Of a DNA stretch of 64,000 nucleotides, positions 1 to 10,050 are shown piece by piece. The stretch is from Macrotis lagotis (Eukaryota; Chordata; Mammalia; Peramelemorphia; Peramelidae). The notes under the pieces are model-generated. The model was not told the origin of the DNA. It saw nothing but the letters and a program-made list of their open reading frames with translations, and made no database searches. Position 1 is the first letter of the stretch; each line of letters starts with the position of its first letter. The position numbers and the translations under genes are program-made. The stretch spans positions 171,403,711-171,467,710 of the forward strand of contig NC_133658.1 in NCBI RefSeq assembly GCF_037893015.1, in the 5' to 3' direction.

Positions 1-179
1 TTTCCTACCTTTCTGGTTCAGTCTATTCCACTTTATGTTTATTTGCTATTTGGAATATAAATTATAGGTTACTGTATTAAAACTTCCTTGATGCCTAAGG
101 TCTTAACATCCCACTCAGGTCCAAATTTCTTTCTTCTCAGTGAGTTTGAACTGTTTAAAAAAAGAGATGCACTATTATG
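1..179. other. Unassigned AT-rich sequence
   Basis: No convincing repeat, reading frame or RNA seen. It may be the diverged upstream part of the L1 3' region that follows. Confidence 0.4.
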
Positions 180-430
180 TTCTCTTTTAAAAATTTCTTT
201 TATGTTTTCTTTGTCATAGTTTCCCCCTTTAGTTCTAATTCCTCTTTCACAACAAGATTAATATGGAAATATATTAAACATGACTGTACATGTACAATTT
301 TTACCTGATTGGTTGCTGCTGTGGGTGAGGGGGTAGGGAAGGGAGGGTGGTAGAAAACTGGAACTCAAACTTGCAAATGAATGAATGTTGAAAACTACCT
401 TTACATTTAATTGGAAAAAAAATTTAATTT
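180..430 (+). mobile_element. L1 LINE, 3' end
   Basis: Contains the marsupial L1 3'-UTR signature: 'cacaacaagattaatatgga', then 'catgactgtacatgtacaa', a G-rich 'gggtagggaagggagggtgg' stretch, and a tail resembling 'gaatgttgaaaactaccttt' plus poly-A. The same order of motifs recurs near 6350-6520 and 47450-47600. It is a 5'-truncated, non-coding copy. Confidence 0.75.
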
Positions 431-479
431 AAGAAAATTACAAAAAAAAGGAGATATACACTTATGCCATTCAACAGTT

Positions 480-700
480 TTTCCACTTATGTCCAGTCCT
501 TTGTTATCCTATTTGGACTTTTCAAGGCAAAGATATGAGAGTGGTTTTCCATTTCCCTCTCCAGTGGATCCATTTTGTCAGGCAGTCTGAGTTTAGGTGA
601 TTTGTCTAGGGTCACCCAGCTAGAAAGTGTCTGAGGTTGGATTGAACTCAGGTCTTCCTAACTCTGGGCCTAGTTGCTTTATCCACTGACCCACAAGTTT
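480..700 (-). mobile_element. CORE-SINE with BovB-type tail, old copy
   Basis: Read on the minus strand it has a tRNA-like head (complement of 'gcctagttgctttatccact'), then the box seen here as 'gtctgaggttggattgaact'. The distal part, near 520-570, matches the 'cttggcaaagatactggagt' module of the long SINE family. It is diverged, so probably old. Confidence 0.6.
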
Positions 701-905
701 TGTGTCCTTTTTGTGTTCATTTGAAACTTACCTCTCTCTATATATAGTTACTATATATACATAGTGTGTATTATATTGTTTAACTTTTATTAAATGATTT
801 GTGTTCTCAATGGGTGGGGAAGGAAAGGGAATTTGTATCTCAGAATTTTAAAAAATGAATGTTAAAAATTGTTTTAATATATAATTGAAAAATAAAATAT
901 TTTCT
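701..905 (+). mobile_element. L1 LINE, 3' tail
   Basis: The stretch 'ctcaatgggtggggaaggaa' followed by 'aaaaaatgaatgttaaaaat' and an A/T-rich tail is a second, shorter copy of the L1 3' terminus seen at the window start. It lies in the same orientation on the other side of a SINE. Confidence 0.65.
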
Positions 906-1955
906 AAATAAGTTTTGGGAAAAACAACAAGAGGCACATACAATATACTGTCTGGTCTTGGCTTTTCCTAGTTTATTCAGAGCTCTCCCCTCTGGGAGAA
1001 CAATCTCATCATTTTTTTCAACCTGCCTTTTCAAAAGGAAGGGACTCATCCTTTTCTAATGATTTGATGTAATCAACCAAAATATTGGTTAAATTGAAAC
1101 TTTCCCTGATATCACTTGGTTTTTATTGACAAATTTCCTTTCCATGCAGGAGACAAATATAAACACCCAATGAAAACACCAGCAAAGTATATTTCCTGGG
1201 GGAAAAAAATGTTAAATAAAAAAAAGCATTTCTTTTAACTGTAGCAAGCAGCTAATTATGTTTCTTTCCACCTTTGCTGCAGTGCTTCCATTTTAAAATA
1301 AGATGCCTGGAGAGTCAATCCAAAGGAATGAAGAATGTATCCCCAATGGTGGAATTTCCAAAACTATGGTGATTATGTAAACCCTGAGGAAGCAGAGATA
1401 GCTAGATGGGCAATAGATAGAGTAGGTTAAATCAAGCCTTAGATATTTCCTAGATATGTAAAGGTAGAGAGGAGAAGCAAGTTATGACTTCAGAGTTTTG
1501 ACCTTATCCATGAATTTGCTTTGTTGCTTTGTGTGGCCAGCATCATTCAGTTATCTGGCAGTTCCTTGTCCTTTCTGTTGGAAAACCTGATGCAGTAGAA
1601 GTCCATGGTGGTGGTTGAAGCATGTCAAGCTCTTCTGTTTCTATGCCACTAGACTGATAATAAATGCTTGTAGCACCTGCTAAATTTGTCACCCCGAGGC
1701 AAAGCATCAGTCACCCTGTCCTTGTATGGTTCTGGATATATGTCATCATCCTTCAATGTGATTTCATTAACTTGGATAGTCGCTCCTGCTACCAGTGCAA
1801 ATCGCAACCCTTCTATGACTTTTCATGCTTCCCTGTTCTCCATAGGGGACTTATGACATCAAAAGTATATAAAATTTATTTATTGTAAAAATAATTTTAC
1901 CTTTTTCAGTTCAAATGCAATGCTTAATTCCTTTAAATTCCATATTAGTTTCTGC
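906..1955. other. Unassigned single-copy-looking sequence
   Basis: About 1 kb with no repeat family I recognise. Reading frames are short (74 codons at 1664-1888) and unlike known proteins. A stretch near 1270-1380 looks compositionally balanced and could be a conserved non-coding element, but nothing in the sequence proves it. Confidence 0.4.
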
Positions 1956-1959
1956 ATCT

Positions 1960-2290
1960 TTGTCATTTCCATTATCATTTTTCCTTAATGATCTTCCTAT
2001 TAACTATCATCTTTTGTTTATTTTAAAATTTAGTTTAATTTTTTCTATAAACAAAATATTTTTTCTCTCCCACCCACATGCTGCCTGCTCACAGGGAAAA
2101 AAAGAAAGGAAAATAGAATTCTGATAAAAAATATGCAAAGTCAAGCAAAACAAATTCTTATATTAACCATATACCAAAAAATATGTCTCAGTCTGCACCA
2201 AGTTCATCACTTCTCTGAAGGTGGGTAGCATGCTTCATCATCAGTCCTTGGGAATCAAACTATTAGTCATCTTCATGGCCATTCATTGGC
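1960..2290 (-). mobile_element. L1 LINE, 3' region fragment (antisense)
   Basis: Motifs such as 'atatgtctcagtctgcacca' followed by 'gaaggtgggtagcatgcttc' match the reverse complement of a marsupial L1 3'-UTR subfamily as I remember it. The copy ends before the usual downstream motif block. Confidence 0.55.
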
Positions 2291-2689
2291 ATTAAAATTG
2301 CAGCTTGAGGCTGCACTCGGGTTTTCAATAAGCCAAATCTAAGAAACAAGTATGACCTTATTGGCTGATGACTTCTGCATTGTGGGCTGGACATCACCCC
2401 CCTCACAATCTTTCTTTTTTTTTGATGCTGAGAGCAGAAGTAGCATCCTTACTCTCTCTTGTCCCCTGACCCCAAGTTCAAGTTCTGAGTTCTGAGTTAG
2501 GTATAAGAGAGTTGGTAATGATTGCTATTCCCATGCCCCTGACAGGCTGCTACTGCATTGGTTTTATATATCAGATAGAAACTTCTTTATTCCTCTATGT
2601 AACCTTTCTGAATGAAAGGAGAAAACCTTTCCAGACATATGTCCTGTCTCTTTCCTCTACAAACTAGGTTTTAGCCAAACTAGCCTCTT
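2291..2689. other. Unassigned sequence
   Basis: No gene or recognised repeat. Contains a T-run at about 2412-2422 and a small direct repeat 'agttctgagttctgag' near 2480. Confidence 0.35.
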
Positions 2690-2945
2690 TCATCCACCTG
2701 CCAGTGGATATGCCTGGACCAGGCATATCTTTCTTTCCCTTCTTTGGTTATTGAGTTACTAGTCATCATTTAAAATCCAACTTGAAATTCAGCACATCCA
2801 CAAAAACTTCTCTGATCTCCCAGGTCCATAAGCACCTTCTTCTCACTGAGCCCCTGTTACATTTGACACTGAATTTGGACTTCTCTCATATGATCATCAT
2901 GTTTGTAAGCCTCCTTTCTCAATCTGTTCCATACACTCCTCTTTG
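2690..2945 (+). mobile_element. L2 LINE fragment
   Basis: The sequence around 'cttctctgatctcccaggtc' and 'gagcccctgttacatttgac' follows the L2 3' region, where the consensus reads 'gaggccttccctgaccaccc'. It is a diverged, non-coding fragment. Confidence 0.55.
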
Positions 2946-3061
2946 TCTTGTTTAAGGGGATGGGACCCTGCAAGGAAGAGAAAGGGATTGGGGGACAAGG
3001 GAAGAGGCAAAGTGGATCTGAGAGAATTGATCTAGGATCTCAGTTGACTTATGGGCTTTTT

Positions 3062-3098
3062 CTGTGTGTGTGTGGGGGTGGTGGTGGTGGTGGTGGGG
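3062..3098 (+). repeat. (TG)n/(GGT)n microsatellite
   Basis: Simple repeat of TG changing into GGT units, lying at the end of the following antisense SINE. Confidence 0.9.
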
Positions 3099-3099
3099 A

Positions 3100-3232
3100 A
3101 GCAAAGGGGCTAACTGACTTGCCCAAAGTCACACAGCAAGTAAATTTCGAGTCTATGAGGCTGAATTTGAATTTAGGTCTTCCTGACTCCAGGGCCAGGG
3201 TTGTATCTATTGCTCCACCAGCTGCTCCCACT
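3100..3232 (-). mobile_element. tRNA-derived SINE, old copy
   Basis: Reverse complement of the SINE body: 'acttgcccaaagtcacacag', 'aatttaggtcttcctgactc' and a diverged head 'gctccaccagctgctccc'. The antisense reading frames across it (107 and 60 codons) are by-products of the repeat. Confidence 0.7.
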
Positions 3233-3271
3233 TGTAGGCTTTTTCAAGGAGAAAGAACTCCAGTCTTCTAA

Positions 3272-3451
3272 GTGTTCTTAACTTTGGAGTTCATGAACTT
3301 CTTTACAAAATTTTGATGATAATATTTCAATATAATTGACTTCCTTTGTAACCTACATATTTTATGCATTAAAGACAAACCATTTTGAGAAGGGCTCCTA
3401 CAGCTCAGACAGCCAAAGAGAACTATGACACAAAAGAAAATTAAGAACTCC
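3272..3451 (+). mobile_element. hAT-like MITE (Zaphod/Arthur-type)
   Basis: It begins 'gtgttcttaactttgg' and ends 'aaaattaagaactcc', which are imperfect inverted ends ('gttcttaa' and 'ttaagaac'). The interior ('gagaagggctcctacagctc', 'ctatgacacaaaagaaaa') follows a mammalian non-autonomous hAT consensus whose exact name I am unsure of. A related copy lies at 51567-51781. It is about 180 bp, with no transposase. Confidence 0.6.
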
Positions 3452-4354
3452 TTGCACATTGAGAAATATAGCCATGGGTTGAGACAGCTGACTTCTTGTC
3501 CTATAACTTCTTTTCTGGTGATGAGATCTTTACGGTGAGGAGAATTTAGCATGAGTTGTCTCAAGGTAAGTGGTGACTGTATGTAGTATCGGCATGAACT
3601 CAAAGAAGGAGCTTCCTTCCAAGCCAGATTTCCAATGGAACCAAGGGCCAGCATGGTCCTTATGGAGAAAACAGACCAGTAAGGGCAAGGAGAGACTGTC
3701 AGAATCTTCAGCACCCAGACCAGTTGTTTGGCTCCATGTTTGGCTCCTTGCCTCCTTTATACGAGAGGCTTGAATCTAAACACTAGAACTATGTTTTCTT
3801 TTTTTTTGGGGGGGGGTTAGATACTATATTTTACCTGCTGAAAAAGACCAGTAGGTTTTCTAGAAAGTAGCTGCCAGCACATAAGTCATTCTGAATATTT
3901 AATGCATTTGGTTTTATTTCTCTTCCTATTGTGATGGAAAAAAACCTGACAACACCAGCAAAAAGCTCTGAATATTGTTAGGCTATAATTGTGAGTAAAT
4001 ATTCTTTGAAACACTGAAGAAAAGAGAAAAGGCATGGAATTTTCTAGCAAGGGGTGGTGCCATGAGCTAAAAGTCTAGTTGGATAAATTCACACATATTG
4101 GACCTTTAGATTTATGAAAAAGTAGCCTACTAGAGAGGTAACTTCTCTGAGTAGCTCTCTGAGCTCTCTGCAGAGCTTGGCAATTGTCCCTGGAGCATCT
4201 CTGGTGTTGAATGAGATGAATAAACTTGAGATGAGCTTGTAACTACTGATGGTCCTTTGCACTTATTTCTGAATGAGATCAGGCAACAGGGCCTCCTCAG
4301 AGATAATACAACATTGTACATTATGGTTACCCCTGTTTTTGTATTTCACTGAGC
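3452..4354. other. Unassigned sequence
   Basis: No gene or recognised repeat. Holds a T/G homopolymer run near 3800-3820. The minus-strand frame 3268-3714 (148 codons) starts inside the MITE and has no recognisable domain. Confidence 0.4.
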
Positions 4355-4445
4355 AGATTACAAAGAGGGTAGAGACCATATCTTGTCTAAACTTCACATC
4401 TTCCCAGCATCTGTATAGTGCTCTGCAAATCATGGACACTTCATT
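4355..4445 (+). mobile_element. L2 LINE, 3' end fragment
   Basis: 'gagggtagagaccatatctt' followed by 'cagcatctgtatagtgctct' and 'cattaaagaag' matches the L2 3' terminus, whose consensus has 'gggcagggactgtgtctgtc' and ends near a polyadenylation-like AATAAA. Confidence 0.5.
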
Positions 4446-4674
4446 AAAGAAGAACATAGGAATTAAGACCTATCTGACAGCTTTTTCTCAGTTTTCTATC
4501 CTGGATCTTTATCTAGGTCATGATAATATCCATAGGTATTTGTTTTGGGCCCTCTTCTCTTGTCCCTGTGTAATATTTTTCTTGGTGATATCATTTATCA
4601 GCTCCCATAAATTTCATTTTTATCACCAAGAAAATGATTTAGCCTTGCCCTTTTCCCTGACTTTCAGTCTTGCA

Positions 4675-4748
4675 TTTCCCTCCCTCCCTCCCCTCCCTCC
4701 CTCCCTTCCTTCCTTCCTTCCTTCCTTCCTTCCTTCCTTCCTTCCTTC
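4675..4748 (+). repeat. (CCCT)n/(CCTT)n microsatellite
   Basis: Pure pyrimidine tetranucleotide array. It creates long artificial reading frames on both strands (for example 4273-5007), which I do not treat as coding. Confidence 0.95.
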
Positions 4749-4811
4749 ATTCCTCAATGCCTCCTTCCTTCCATCTCTTTCACTCCATTTCCTACTTTTT
4801 GACATTTTCCT

Positions 4812-5527
4812 TAGCTATCTCTCATATTTAGATTACTCTCCCTCCCCATCTATACTTCATTTCTTTCAAAATTTAGACATATGGATGTGCAAAAGCCATT
4901 TAAAACTAAATGTGTCTAAAAATAGATCTATCTTCTCCTTCAAACTCTTTCTCCTATTAGCATTGAGGGCATGGCCATCCTCCAAATCCCTCAGGCTAAT
5001 TATCTAGATTTCATCTTTGTCTTCTCTCACTCTCTCAACCCCTATAACCAAGCAGTTGTCAAACTTTGTCAATTCGATATTTGCAGCTAATATGGGTATT
5101 TCCCCTTTTTTTTCCCTTGAGCCCTAATAGTGCAGGTTCTCATCCTCTCATACTTAGACTATTGCAGTTGCCTTCTGATTTTTCTGCTTCAAGTTTCTTC
5201 CCATTCCTATTCATCACTGTGTTATCAAACTGATCTTCCTAAAGTGTTAATTTGTCCATGTCACTCCCTAATATAGCAAATGTATTCCTCCCAGCGTCAA
5301 ATAGAAAACCCTCTATTTGACTTTTTAAAGCTTTTCCTAACTTTCCAGTCTTCTTACACTTTATTCTCTTTCAGAGGCACTGAGCTTTCTGTTTCTCACA
5401 CAAGATAGTCTGTTTCCCTTCTCTTCATTTTCTATGTCTGAACCCATGCCTAGAATACTCTCTCTTCTTCATTGTTTCCTGGCTTTCTTCAAGTCCCAGA
5501 TAAAATCTCACCTTTTCATTCCTCAAC
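4812..5527 (+). mobile_element. L2 LINE, 3' half fragment
   Basis: Follows the L2 order: a 'taaatgtgtctaaaaatag' segment, 'gcattgagggcatggccatc', 'cttagactattgcagttgcc', 'aactgatcttcctaaagtgt', 'gcctagaatactctctcttc' and 'caagtcccagataaaatctc'. About 700 bp, decayed, directly abutting the next L1. Confidence 0.75.
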
Positions 5528-6535
5528 TGATAAATGGTCAAAGGATATGAAAAGACAATTCTCAGAAGAAGAAATTAAAGTTATCTATAGTCATATGAGG
5601 ACCAATAAATTATTATTGATTTAGAGAAATGTGAATTAAAACTACTCTGAGTCACTACCACCTCATACCTAAAAGTTTGATCAGTGACTAAAAAGGAAAA
5701 TAATTAATGTTGGAGAGGAATGTGGAAAACTGGAAGACTAATGCATTGTTAGTGGTGTAAACTGATCCAACCTTTCTGGAGGGTGATTTGAAATTATTTC
5801 AAAGGGGCAATAAAACTGTTCCATATTTCATCCAACAATACCACTACTAGGTCCAATAGTAATATATGGACATAAAAAAGGATAATGTACAAAATGTACA
5901 TGTACAAAAATGTTTATAGCAGTTCTTTTTGTAACGGGAAAGAGTTGGAAATTGAGGGGATGCCCATCAGTTGGGTAATGACTGAACAAACTGTGGTATA
6001 TGAATGTGAACACTATTGTTCTTCAAGAAATCATGAGGGATGGGACTTCAGAATAACCTGGAAGGACTTGCATGAAGTGATGCTGACTGGAGTGAGCAGA
6101 ACCAGAAAAACATTGTACACAATAAAAGCAGTATTGGGTGATGATCAATCATGATGGACTTGTTCATTTCAGCAGTACAATAATCAAAGATAATTCCAAA
6201 AGATTTGCAATAGGAAAAAATATCCATATTAGGAAGAATTCTGGAACTTTCCTGAGAAACAGATAAAATTTTACTATATTCAATTTTTAAAACTTGTCTT
6301 ATATAGTATTTTTTCTCTCTAATGTTTTTCTCATTTTGATGTGATTCTTCTTTTACAACATGATTAAAGTGGATCTTTGTTTAGCAAGATTATACATGTA
6401 TAACCTATATTAGATTGCTTTTTGCTATAGGGGAGGGAGGAAAAAAATGTGAAACTGAAAATTTGCAAAATAATGATTATTGAAAATGACCATTGCATGT
6501 AGTTGGAAAAATAAATAATTTTTTTTAAAAAAGAA
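5528..6535 (+). mobile_element. L1 LINE, ORF2 end and 3' UTR
   Basis: Starts in the L1 segment 'ataaatggtcaaaggatatg' (end of ORF2) and runs through 'tggagaggaatgtggaaaac', 'caataccactactaggtcca', 'aaagagttggaaattgaggg' and 'gtgagcagaaccagaaaaac' to the 3' tail at about 6530. About 1 kb, 5'-truncated. Stops and indels mean no protein is made; frame 5885-6154 (89 codons) is one surviving piece. Confidence 0.85.
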
Positions 6536-6568
6536 AGAATATCACCTCTTTTTTGTTTTCCTTTTCTT

Positions 6569-6597
6569 TTTTATTAATTAATTAATTAATTAATTTA
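6569..6597 (+). repeat. (TTAA)n microsatellite
   Basis: Short ATTA/TTAA tetranucleotide array in T-rich sequence between the L1 and BovB copies. Confidence 0.9.
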
Positions 6598-6831
6598 TTA
6601 TTGCATTTTGAGTTATTTCCCTCCCTCCCAATCCCACATTAACCCACCAATGAACAATTACTATTTCTCCATTTATTTAACTCTAATTTTATATGTTTTA
6701 TAATTATGTTCACATAATTCTCAGGTTTGTCTTAGCAGGCATACTCCTAGGTGTTTTGTATTGTCTATAGTCATTTCAAATGAAATAATTCTTTTCATCT
6801 CTTCTTTCAGAGCTCTATTTTTTGTTGTTTA
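6598..6831. other. Unassigned AT-rich sequence, possibly L1 antisense
   Basis: The stretch around 'gtgttttgtattgtctatag' vaguely resembles the reverse complement of L1 ORF2, but the match is too weak to claim. Confidence 0.3.
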
Positions 6832-7655
6832 GTCATTCAGTCATTTCTGACTCTTGATGGACCAATAGCCTATCAGGTCCTTCTATTCTTCAATAGTCAG
6901 CCCAAGTTCACATTCATCAGTTCCATGACACTATTCATCTCATCTTCTGCTCTCTCCTTCTTGTGCCTTTAATCTTTTCTAACATTAGGGTCTTTTCCAA
7001 TGAGTCCTATCTTCTCATTATATGGCTAAAGTACTTAAGATTTAGCTTCAGTAGTTTGTCCTTCCATTGAATAGTCTGAATTAATTCCTTTAAGTATCTG
7101 AACTTCCTGCTATCCAAGGGACAGTTAAATGTTTTCTCTAGCACCACAATTCTGAAACATCAATTCTGTGGGTCTGCTCTTCTGATAGACCAACTTTCAC
7201 TGTCATATTGGAAAAATCTTATCTTTGACTTTGACCTTTGTTGGCTAGGCAATATTTCTTCTTTTTAGCATGCTGTCCATATTTTCCATAGCTTTCCTTC
7301 CAAGGAGCAAGTGTCTTTTAATTTCATGGGTGCAGTCTCCAACTGCAGTGATCTTTGAGCCCAAGAATATAAAATCTGACACTGCTTCCATTCTTTTCCT
7401 CCTATTTGCCAGGAAGTGATGGGATCAGTTGCCAAAATCTTATTTTTTTTGATGTTAAGCTTCAAGTAAGCTTTTACACTCTTCTCTTTCACCCTCACCA
7501 AGAGGTTTCTTAATTCCTTTTCACTTTCTGCTGCCAGAGTGTTATCATCTGCATATCTGAGATTGTTGATATTTCTCCCCAACAGCTTTTGATTCATTCA
7601 GTCTGGCATTTTATGTGATGAGTTATTCTGCATGTAAGTTAAATAAATAAGACTT
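6832..7655 (-). mobile_element. BovB (RTE) LINE, 3' portion
   Basis: Read on the minus strand this is a BovB-type RTE LINE. Diagnostic plus-strand blocks are 'ttgttgtttagtcattcagt' (3' terminus), 'agggtcttttccaatgagtc', 'ctatccaagggacagttaaa', 'ttccttccaaggagcaagtg' and 'gcatgtaagttaaataaata', all in BovB order. It carries the end of the reverse transcriptase domain plus the 3' tail. The 3' end ('gagtcagaaatgactgaatg' on the minus strand) is shared with the long CORE-SINEs of this window. It is 5'-truncated and decayed. Confidence 0.88.
7265..7597 (-). pseudogene. BovB reverse transcriptase remnant
   Basis: A 110-codon open stretch inside the BovB copy. It keeps the reverse transcriptase catalytic motif YADD at residues 15-18, preceded by INNLR. 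It then has the RTE-typical run LKLNIKKNKI (about residues 46-55) and PITSWQIGG (about 59-67). The reading frame is lost after about residue 90, where the usual FLGS motif should appear. Reverse transcriptase of this family primes cDNA synthesis at the target site. This fragment lacks the endonuclease and most of the polymerase, so it cannot function. Confidence 0.8.
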
Positions 7656-7759
7656 TGGTGGGTATATATAAAAATGCTATATGAAAATATATAAAAAAAC
7701 ATTACCTATTTCTATAAGAAACTTTTCTCAGTCACCATAATGGTTATATCTACCCTCTG

Positions 7760-7945
7760 CTGATTATCCCAACTTATCCCATCTATATCTTGTTTACACA
7801 TCATTGTTTTGGTGTTGTTTTCCCAGGTGAGAACCCTGATGGCAGGGGCTACCTCTGCCTTTCTTTGTTTCCCTACTGTTAAGCACAGTGTCCTGGCTTT
7901 TAGTAATAGTAATAGTACTTTTAATAAATATTTGTTGATTGTTCT
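7760..7945 (+). mobile_element. L2 LINE, 3' end
   Basis: 'gatggcaggggctacctctg', 'gttaagcacagtgtcctggc' and 'aataaatatttgttgattgt' match the L2 3' terminal module. Confidence 0.65.
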
Positions 7946-8119
7946 GGAATAGGAGTTGAAAATGGCATTAGAAAACATTTTGAGCCAATTCCCATAATTT
8001 GCTGATGTGAGAAACGATTTGATCATAGTTACACTAAGCTAGTGTTAAAATCCATCTTTTCTTATTAAAAATTCAGTATCCCTTCCATTATAGCATTATA
8101 AAGGAGGGAAGGTACATGA

Positions 8120-8212
8120 ATTGAGGAGAAGAGGAGACAATGACAGAGAAAATGAGAGAGGGAGATAGATGAAGAAGATGAAGAAAAGAGAGAAAGAAAG
8201 TGAGAGGAAGAG
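8120..8212 (+). repeat. GA-rich low-complexity tract
   Basis: Purine-rich GAGA/GAAG sequence, imperfect, upstream of the antisense L2. Confidence 0.8.
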
Positions 8213-8620
8213 TCAGTATTTATTACCTTTCTACTTCTGTATGAGGCACTGTCCTAGGCACTGGTGATACATTGAGATATTAAAAAAAGGTGAAAAGGAC
8301 AATCCCTGCTTTCTAGGAGCTCATTGTCTAATGGGAGACTCCATGGAAACAACCATGTACAAACAAGCTATATGCAGGATAAACTTGAAATAATCAATAG
8401 AAACAGGCAGAAGAATTAAGGGGGATCAGGAAAGGCTTCTGGAAGAAGATGGGATTTTAGCTGAGACTTGAAGAACGCTAGGGAAGCTGGGAGGTGAGGA
8501 TGAGAAAGGAGAGCATCCTAGGTATAGGAGAAAAATGGTGAAAATATCTGAATTCGGGAGATGGAGTGAAAGAGGGAGAAATACAGAGAGGGAAGGAAGA
8601 AAGAAAGAAAAAATAACCAG
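8213..8620 (-). mobile_element. L2 LINE fragment (antisense)
   Basis: Reads as reverse-complement L2: 'gaggcactgtcctaggcact', 'gctcattgtctaatgggaga', 'atcaggaaaggcttctggaa' and 'gagagcatcctaggtatagg' in the expected order. Ends in a GAAA-rich stretch. Confidence 0.75.
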
Positions 8621-8844
8621 CAGATGTGTTTAGTTTTTGCACTAAGCAGAAAGAGGAGTGGGGATATTTCAGCTTCATATGCCACTTATACAATAGAGCA
8701 GCTAGGAAAAAAATATGTAAATAAGCAAATTCTTATCATTTCTCTCTTTGGCTAAGTCATTTGCATACCTAGAGGGATAACTCTTGCAAAACAGCCTGAA
8801 AAGGATCTCATGACTAGGTAGTAATAGCTGGGGCCAGGAGCTCA
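8621..8844. other. Unassigned sequence
   Basis: No recognised repeat or gene. Confidence 0.35.
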
Positions 8845-9170
8845 GTTCCCTCTCTAGGGATCAAGTGTCAGAAGTGCAGGTTATACCACAGGCCACTAAA
8901 CAAATGTCTCATTGCCCTCTGAAGGCGTGAGTCCCACATGAAATTGAACAAACTGTGTTTCTTATTTCTCTTTGTTCCATATTTTTATGTTGGGAACTCA
9001 GAATAGATTTTTTTAGATGGTAAGAAGAGCTTTGTGCTTTTATTAAGAAAAATTTTACTCTACTCTCCCCCCACCTCATGCTCCCTTTCTTTCCCTTATC
9101 ACTCCTAACCTAGGAAAAAAAGATGGACGAATTGATTATCTAAAATCTGAGAGAGAATAAAGAGAATAAA
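8845..9170 (+). repeat. Direct repeat R1, copy 1
   Basis: Shares a long imperfect match with 10919-11190 in the same orientation: 'ctctagggatcaagtgtcag', 'ccacaggccactaaacaaat', 'tagatggtaagaagagcttt' and 'gattatctaaaatctgagag'. This copy has about 45 extra bases in the middle (near 8955-9010). Family not recognised; it could be a dispersed repeat or an old local duplication. Confidence 0.65.
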
Positions 9171-9199
9171 ATAGGTCCATATTCATTAGGGAATTTCTT

Positions 9200-9331
9200 T
9201 CTTTTTTTTAATTTTTATTTATTTATTTAGGCAAATGGGCACAGCTAGGTAATTATTAAGTGTCTGAGGTCACATTTGAATTCAGGTACTCCAGGGCTGG
9301 TGCTCTATCCACTGTGCCACCTAGCCACCCC
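9200..9331 (-). mobile_element. WSINE1-like SINE (antisense)
   Basis: Short SINE with its poly-A as T-rich sequence at left and its head 'ctagccaccccc' at right. Flanked by a target-site duplication of 16 bases with one mismatch ('cattagggaatttctt' at 9184-9199, 'cattagggtatttctt' at 9332-9347). It has lost the 'gttaagtggcttgcccaagg' part by internal deletion. Confidence 0.85.
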
Positions 9332-9399
9332 CATTAGGGTATTTCTTAAGGATCCTTAGTATGGCAAAAGAAATAGAATAAATTTCTGGGTAAAATAGA

Positions 9400-9565
9400 A
9401 GAAAAAGATAGGAAAGACCCAGTTCTAATCCCAACTTTGTAACTACCTAGATTGCTTCAGTTATGCTTCTTAATCTCTTTGGGTCTCATTTTATTCATCT
9501 ATTAACTGGGTAGGATGAGCTAGACAACCTTTAAAGTCTCTTTCAGCTCTAAAATTCTATAACCC
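9400..9565 (+). mobile_element. MIR-type CORE-SINE
   Basis: 'cagttctaatcccaactttg', 'ttaatctctttgggtctcat' and 'tttcagctctaaaattctat' follow the MIR order of tRNA-derived head then core. Confidence 0.6.
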
Positions 9566-9780
9566 TTGATTTATGAACACTTCACAAATGATGAATAACT
9601 TCGTTTTATAGTTGGGACTCTGTTACTCTTCCTTCTCTGTTCTATAATGCTTATTGTCTGTATACTGGTATTTAGCATGTTCTGCCTTTTTTGCTGGTTA
9701 ACTTTTCATGTGCATGTGTCTCCATTTACCAATTATGGTGAACACTCTTAGAGTTTGGCATGCTTCTCCATATCTTCCAC

Positions 9781-9960
9781 ATCAGCTTGCCATAATGGAT
9801 AGAGAGTCTGAGAATCTGGAAAAACCAAAGTTTAAATCTTATCTATGACTCATATCAACTATGTGATTATGGCAGATAAGTCACTTAACCTCTCAGTGTT
9901 CCAGGAAACTCTCTAAGACTAGAAGTTAGAGACAAATTGTAGAGCTGTATTGGTGAAGAC
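9781..9960 (+). mobile_element. MIR/THER-type CORE-SINE
   Basis: 'ataatggatagagagtctga', 'gataagtcacttaacctctc', then 'ggaaactctctaagactaga' and 'ttgtagagctgtattggtga'. The distal module is shared with the copies at 27455-27635 and 55530-55760 (antisense). Confidence 0.65.
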
Positions 9961-10050
9961 TGAAAACCAGATCAAACCAAAAAACCTCCCACAATGCCTA
10001 GCACCAAAGACAAGTTCAGTGAATGCTTGTTGATTGATTGACTGAGGCGT
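9961..10050 (+). mobile_element. L2 LINE, 3' end
   Basis: 'cacaatgcctagcaccaaag' then 'gaatgcttgttgattgattg' is the L2 terminal module. Confidence 0.55.

Noticed and set aside
4273-5007. 244-codon plus-strand reading frame, the longest in the window
   Set aside because: It runs through the CCTT microsatellite and L2 sequence; the 'protein' is a PSFLPSFL repeat with no family resemblance.
6598-6831. Antisense L1 ORF2 fragment
   Set aside because: Only loose similarity in AT-rich sequence; left unassigned.
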